In this document: piece by piece, positions 60,623-64,000 of the stretch
How the letters are laid out: each line of letters starts with the position of its first letter
Numbering within the stretch: the first letter of the stretch is position 1
From: Bdellovibrio sp. SKB1291214
GTDB taxonomy: Bacteria; Bdellovibrionota; Bdellovibrionia; Bdellovibrionales; Bdellovibrionaceae
Direction: 5' to 3'
Length of the DNA stretch: 64,000 nucleotides
Assembly (NCBI RefSeq): GCF_002209355.2
Contig: NZ_CP106855.1
Coordinates: 2,294,001-2,358,000 of the forward strand
Program-made: the position numbers and the translations under genes
The notes under the pieces: generated by a model
The model's database searches: none
What the model was told of the DNA's origin: nothing
The model's input: the letters and a program-made list of their open reading frames with translations, nothing else

Positions 60623-62053
60623 ATGGGTAAATTAAGTCTAAGTCAAAAGATGACAGCTATTTTCGTTCTGCTAAGCGCAGGTATTCTAGCAGTTTCAGTC
60701 ATCGGTCTGGTGAACATCAAAGAAATTGGCAAGGTGGTCACCTTAATCACCGATGTGCAATTTAAGAACGTGGTTGAGACGATGAACTTGAAGGACTCTT
60801 TTCATAGCCAGATGATCTATGAAAGAAATTACGTCCTTTTCTATTTTAATCCTGAGAAGCGGGCCAACAACGCGGCTCAAATCGCAAAGCTTGATGAAAG
60901 TATTCAGGCATTAATTAAACACCACATGAATATTATGGATCCCCGTGAGCGTAAAAGCCTCGACGAGTTTTCCAAAGCGTACAACCTTTGGCTAGAGAAC
61001 GATAAGAAAGTTCAAGCTGTGATGGCAACGGAAAAAGGGACTGAGGAAGCTCTTCGGTTGATTTCTACAGTGGGGCGTGATTCACGACTTGCCGGTGATA
61101 AAGCTTTGGATGAGATCGTTTCATTCAATCACGAACAGCTTGAGTTCGAGAAAAAATCGACAATACAGGCTATTCAATCTGCCCTGGAAATTATGGTCAC
61201 AACAAGCTTGATTGTGATTTTCTTGGGCGGAGTCCTGGCGTTTACGACGTTGCGCAATCTTTCGAAAGCTATCAATAATATTTTATCGCTTCTAAGCAAT
61301 AACGCCGCCAAGGTTCAAGATACAGCTTCGCAAATAGCAAGCTCATCGGACAGTCTTTCCCAAAGCTCCACGGAACAAGCCTCCTCCCTCGAAGAAACAG
61401 TAGCAACTATCGAGGAGCTGACGGCGATGGTGAAAGTAAATGCCGATAACGCGACTCAAGCGACTTTGTTGTCGGAAAATACTTTACGAAGCGCGCAGCA
61501 GGGCGAAAACAAAATCCAGGCCTTGCTAGAAACAATGAAAGTCATTGACCTGGATTCTAAAAAAATCCAAGAAATCACGAAAGTCGTCGATGATATCGCC
61601 TTTCAAACGAACCTTTTGGCCCTTAATGCGGCTGTCGAAGCAGCACGAGCCGGAGAGCAAGGCAAGGGCTTTGCCGTTGTTGCAGAGGCGGTTCGTACCT
61701 TGGCTGCTCGAAGCAGTGAGGCCGCCAAAGATATCAATTCATTAATCAGTTCCAGCGTTCAAAGAATTCAGTCCGGATATTCTGAAGCGGGCCAAAGTGT
61801 GGCTTCGTTGTCTGAAATAGTGGGCTCTGTTAAGAAAGTTGCAGACTTAAATTCTGAAATCTCAACAGCAACAACAGAACAGTCCAATGGCATCATCCAG
61901 ATTGGCAAAGCGATGAATCAGTTAGACGCCGTCACTCAAGGAAATGCAGCAGCCTCTGAGCAAGCCGCGGCATCGTCGCAGGAACTGGCAGGTGAGGCTA
62001 TACATTTAAATGGAGTGGTCGAAAATCTTCGTGTGGTGATTAAAGGAGCCTAA
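60623..62053 (+). CDS. Methyl-accepting chemotaxis protein
   Basis: A 476-residue receptor. N-terminal membrane segment (about 10-30), a four-helix-bundle sensor region (about 35-180), second membrane segment (about 190-210), then a long methyl-accepting/coiled-coil domain. The hairpin tip [20 protein letters not shown] (about 325-345) and the repeated A/E/Q coil are unmistakable. No obvious HAMP motif is seen after the second membrane helix. It ends in VIKGA without a CheR-binding pentapeptide. It overlaps the convergent pseudouridine synthase gene by four bases. Confidence 0.95.
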   Translation: MGKLSLSQKMTAIFVLLSAGILAVSVIGLVNIKEIGKVVTLITDVQFKNVVETMNLKDSFHSQMIYERNYVLFYFNPEKRANNAAQIAKLDESIQALIKHHMNIMDPRERKSLDEFSKAYNLWLENDKKVQAVMATEKGTEEALRLISTVGRDSRLAGDKALDEIVSFNHEQLEFEKKSTIQAIQSALEIMVTTSLIVIFLGGVLAFTTLRNLSKAINNILSLLSNNAAKVQDTASQIASSSDSLSQSSTEQASSLEETVATIEELTAMVKVNADNATQATLLSENTLRSAQQGENKIQALLETMKVIDLDSKKIQEITKVVDDIAFQTNLLALNAAVEAARAGEQGKGFAVVAEAVRTLAARSSEAAKDINSLISSSVQRIQSGYSEAGQSVASLSEIVGSVKKVADLNSEISTATTEQSNGIIQIGKAMNQLDAVTQGNAAASEQAAASSQELAGEAIHLNGVVENLRVVIKGA

Positions 62054-62898
62054 ATTTTGAAATGATGATGATCGCCGGTGAGGGGATTTAAGAACTCTAA
62101 TTCGCAGGCGGTCAGTTCAATTCGCTCGTCATCCCATCTTTTTTTTGCACCATAGGTATGATCGCCGATGATCGGGGATTTTTCGAACCCAAGTTGAGCG
62201 CGAATTTGATGCGTTCTGCCTGTGTGCAAATGAATCTTTAATTCCATATGTTCTTGATGGGGAATCACTTCCAAAATCTCAAGCACGCATTCTTGCCATT
62301 TGTCCCGGGGTTCGTGACTGACGACTTTCGGCGCACGTGGGGAGGGCTCCATATAATGTTTCAGAGTTTTCGCCGTGGGCGCGGGGCCTTCAATCAAGGC
62401 GCGATAGATTTTTTTGATCTCCCGAGCGATCAGTAATTTATTGAACGCTGTTTGGAAGTCCACCGTTTTTGCATAAATAATTAAACCATTCGTCGGAACA
62501 TCCAGACGATGAGTGACATACAATTTTTCTTGAAGAGCTTCTTCCATGTAAGATTGCAAATTTTCGCGGATGTTATCAACACTTCCATGAACGGGCATTC
62601 CAGAGACTTTGTTCACGACCACGAAGTGCTCATTCTGAAAAATAATACGCTTTGTGAAGTCGACATTACCTTTTGGGAATCTGCGGGGTTTTGTATGGAC
62701 TCGTAAATAGTCTCCAGATGAAACCAAAACGTTTTCGAGAATGCGACTATGGTTTAGATAGATGGCACCCAGGTGTAACAAATAGTCCACTTCTTCCGAA
62801 GAGACTTGTAGAATGCTTAATAAAACATCACGCACCGACCCGGATATCGGGCTGATGATGTGTTTTACTCCGTATTCAAATCCTCTTTCGCTCTGCAT
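62050..62898 (-). CDS. RluA-family RNA pseudouridine synthase
   Basis: The start at ATG 62898 has AAGGA five bases upstream; the ATG at 62970 is unlikely. About 282 residues. An N-terminal S4 domain ([19 protein letters not shown]), then the catalytic [12 protein letters not shown] with the essential Asp, FNKLL, the [15 protein letters not shown] motif and a DHTYG ending, all as in RluA/RluC/RluD enzymes. It isomerises uridine in rRNA or tRNA; the target site is unknown. Confidence 0.92.
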   Translation of the reverse strand: MQSERGFEYGVKHIISPISGSVRDVLLSILQVSSEEVDYLLHLGAIYLNHSRILENVLVSSGDYLRVHTKPRRFPKGNVDFTKRIIFQNEHFVVVNKVSGMPVHGSVDNIRENLQSYMEEALQEKLYVTHRLDVPTNGLIIYAKTVDFQTAFNKLLIAREIKKIYRALIEGPAPTAKTLKHYMEPSPRAPKVVSHEPRDKWQECVLEILEVIPHQEHMELKIHLHTGRTHQIRAQLGFEKSPIIGDHTYGAKKRWDDERIELTACELEFLNPLTGDHHHFKI

Positions 62899-62995
62899 AC
62901 TATTCCTTATGACGGAAAGTGACCATAGCACAGCGTGACGTGGGTGTTCAAGTGCGGGAGATAACTGCATAGTAGGTTACCTAGGAGAATTGCTT

Positions 62996-63670
62996 TTGGA
63001 ATTTGCTAACGAGCCGATATTTCAGTGGATGTCGCAGTTTGCTTACCAGCCATACACGGTTTACTTCGCGTTGATCGGTATGATGTTGTTGTCAGCAGTT
63101 GGCTTGCCGTTGCCGGAAGAAGTGACTCTTATTAGCGTTGGGATTCTGGCGTTCATGGGTGCTCACCCAGATCATTTTCCTCCGCCGTATCCGGGTGCTC
63201 CCGTGGTCAACGTTCATACCGCTGCCATTATTGCATTCTTTGCCGTCTTCTTAAGTGATTTCCTCATTTATGGTGTGGGCAGGGTGTTTGGTCGGAAGCT
63301 TTTGTATCACCCTCGCGTTCATAAGATGTTCCCGCCGCACTTGATGAAGCGTGTGGAAGAGTGGACTCATAAATACGGTGCCTATGCATGCGGTATCTTC
63401 CGTTTCACTCCAGGTATTCGTTTCCCAGGCCACTTGGCGTGCGGGATGCTGCACTTCCCAGTTTGGAAATTCTTGCTGATCGACGGTTTAGCGGCAGCGA
63501 TCAGCGTTCCGACCCAGATTTACCTTTTGGCTCATTACGGGGAGCCGATCCTGATGAAGCTTCGCCAGTTTAAACTGGTGGTTTTCGGAGTGATTGGGTT
63601 GTTGTTAATTTACTTCCTCTTCAAAAAGATCCGCGAAAAAATGCTGCAAAAGAAAAACGCAGCTACATAA
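62996..63670 (+). CDS. DedA-family membrane protein
   Basis: The start is TTG 62996, where AGGAGA has proper spacing; a TTG at 62990 is too close. About 224 residues with five to six membrane segments. The DedA pattern is clear: GLPLPEEVTLISVG early, an acidic DFLIYGVGR (about 88), KYGAYACGIFRFTPGIRFPGHLACGM (about 125-150). DedA proteins are thought to flip phospholipids and undecaprenyl phosphate. The Lys-rich C-terminus is cytoplasmic. A terminator follows. Confidence 0.92.
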   Translation: MEFANEPIFQWMSQFAYQPYTVYFALIGMMLLSAVGLPLPEEVTLISVGILAFMGAHPDHFPPPYPGAPVVNVHTAAIIAFFAVFLSDFLIYGVGRVFGRKLLYHPRVHKMFPPHLMKRVEEWTHKYGAYACGIFRFTPGIRFPGHLACGMLHFPVWKFLLIDGLAAAISVPTQIYLLAHYGEPILMKLRQFKLVVFGVIGLLLIYFLFKKIREKMLQKKNAAT

Positions 63671-63675
63671 AAAGC

Positions 63676-63707
63676 AAAAAGCCTGGCTCATCACCAGGCT
63701 TTTTTTA
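63676..63707. terminator. Intrinsic terminator after the DedA gene
   Basis: AAAAAGCCTGG / CCAGGCTTTTT stem with a seven-base loop; A and T tracts on both sides. Confidence 0.92.
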
Positions 63708-63739
63708 TTGGATCTTTTTTAGCGATTTTCGCAAGCGGC

Positions 63740-64000
63740 CTATGCCGCTTTTACCCCGTGAACCAACTCTTCAGAAACTTCGCACGACAAGTGCAAAGCG
63801 ACTGGTTTGTTGTGGCTCTTAGGCTCGATGTCTTTCCAAAAGATTTTTTCATAACCGTTTTGAAGGGCGAAAATTTCTTCGCGGATTTTAAATAACAAAC
63901 CAGCAGGGGACCCTAACAACCAATCGATTTGAACCAAATAGAAAGCTTCTTCAAGCTCCACCGGATTTAAACTTGTGATGAACGATTTCGGCAAGTTATG
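63740..64000 (-). CDS. 3' end of a gene continuing past the window
   Basis: The open frame runs from the window edge to a TAA at 63740, encoding at least 86 residues including LNPVELEEAFYLVQIDWLLG and FALQNGYEKIFWKD. A TTG at 63994 could be a start, but nothing forces it. No family is recognised. It is convergent with dedA, with the terminator at 63676 between them. Confidence 0.5.
   Translation of the reverse strand, partial: HNLPKSFITSLNPVELEEAFYLVQIDWLLGSPAGLLFKIREEIFALQNGYEKIFWKDIEPKSHNKPVALHLSCEVSEELVHGVKAA

Overview
The window looks like a chromosomal segment of a Bdellovibrio-like predatory bacterium (Bdellovibrionota). This is inferred from moderate GC content, dense gene packing, many signal-peptide outer-membrane barrels and lipoproteins of no familiar family, and c-di-GMP, chemotaxis and SpoIIE/STAS signalling genes lying beside LPS genes. 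No rRNA, tRNA, IS element, prophage or CRISPR array was recognised.

Layout. 1-8.3 kb is mostly housekeeping: Maf (cut by the window edge), folE2, a Fur-family regulator with a Fur-box-like palindrome upstream, a SWIM/J-domain-like protein, a short uvrA, a DUF475 membrane protein, an EamA transporter and a flavin reductase. 8.3-16 kb holds secreted and surface proteins (a large Ig/barrel protein, a possible papain-like protease, a small barrel), an HD-GYP phosphodiesterase, a DUF1338 enzyme, an M14 peptidase and an alpha/beta hydrolase. 16-20.5 kb is a barrel plus giant EF-hand lipoprotein pair. A 0.5-kb repeat-rich non-genic stretch follows, then rpmG-dcd-lipoprotein and a ChaN-like protein.

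23.5-33.1 kb is a signalling cluster: a CheY-like receiver, a membrane protein, a PAS/PAS/HPt/ATPase kinase, a FecR/Ig-like membrane protein, a HAMP-SpoIIE phosphatase, a STAS-like protein and a receiver-DUF4388-TPR protein. 33.1-43.6 kb is mixed: a paralogue of the 8.4-kb surface protein coupled to a P-loop ATPase, a phospholipase D-family enzyme, an RNase Z-like hydrolase beside a decayed hydrolase, a DUF3465 protein, and a TroA-like/Nudix pair preceded by an exact 92-bp tandem duplication. 43.7-48.4 kb is a second barrel/giant-lipoprotein pair of different sequence, headed by a palindromic element. 48.5-50.9 kb carries waaA (kdtA) and a heptosyltransferase. 51-55.8 kb is a homologue of the 16-20.5 kb pair plus a third surface protein. 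55.8-64 kb has an RNA methyltransferase containing a possible small palindrome insertion, lipoproteins, a nuclease-like lipoprotein, an MCP, a pseudouridine synthase and a DedA protein.

The best candidate for something undescribed is the recurring module in which a beta-barrel gene overlaps a giant lipoprotein gene by 11-14 bases. Two copies are homologous and carry canonical EF-hand loops; one has the same design with unrelated sequence. All functional names come from reading the translations; no database search was run.
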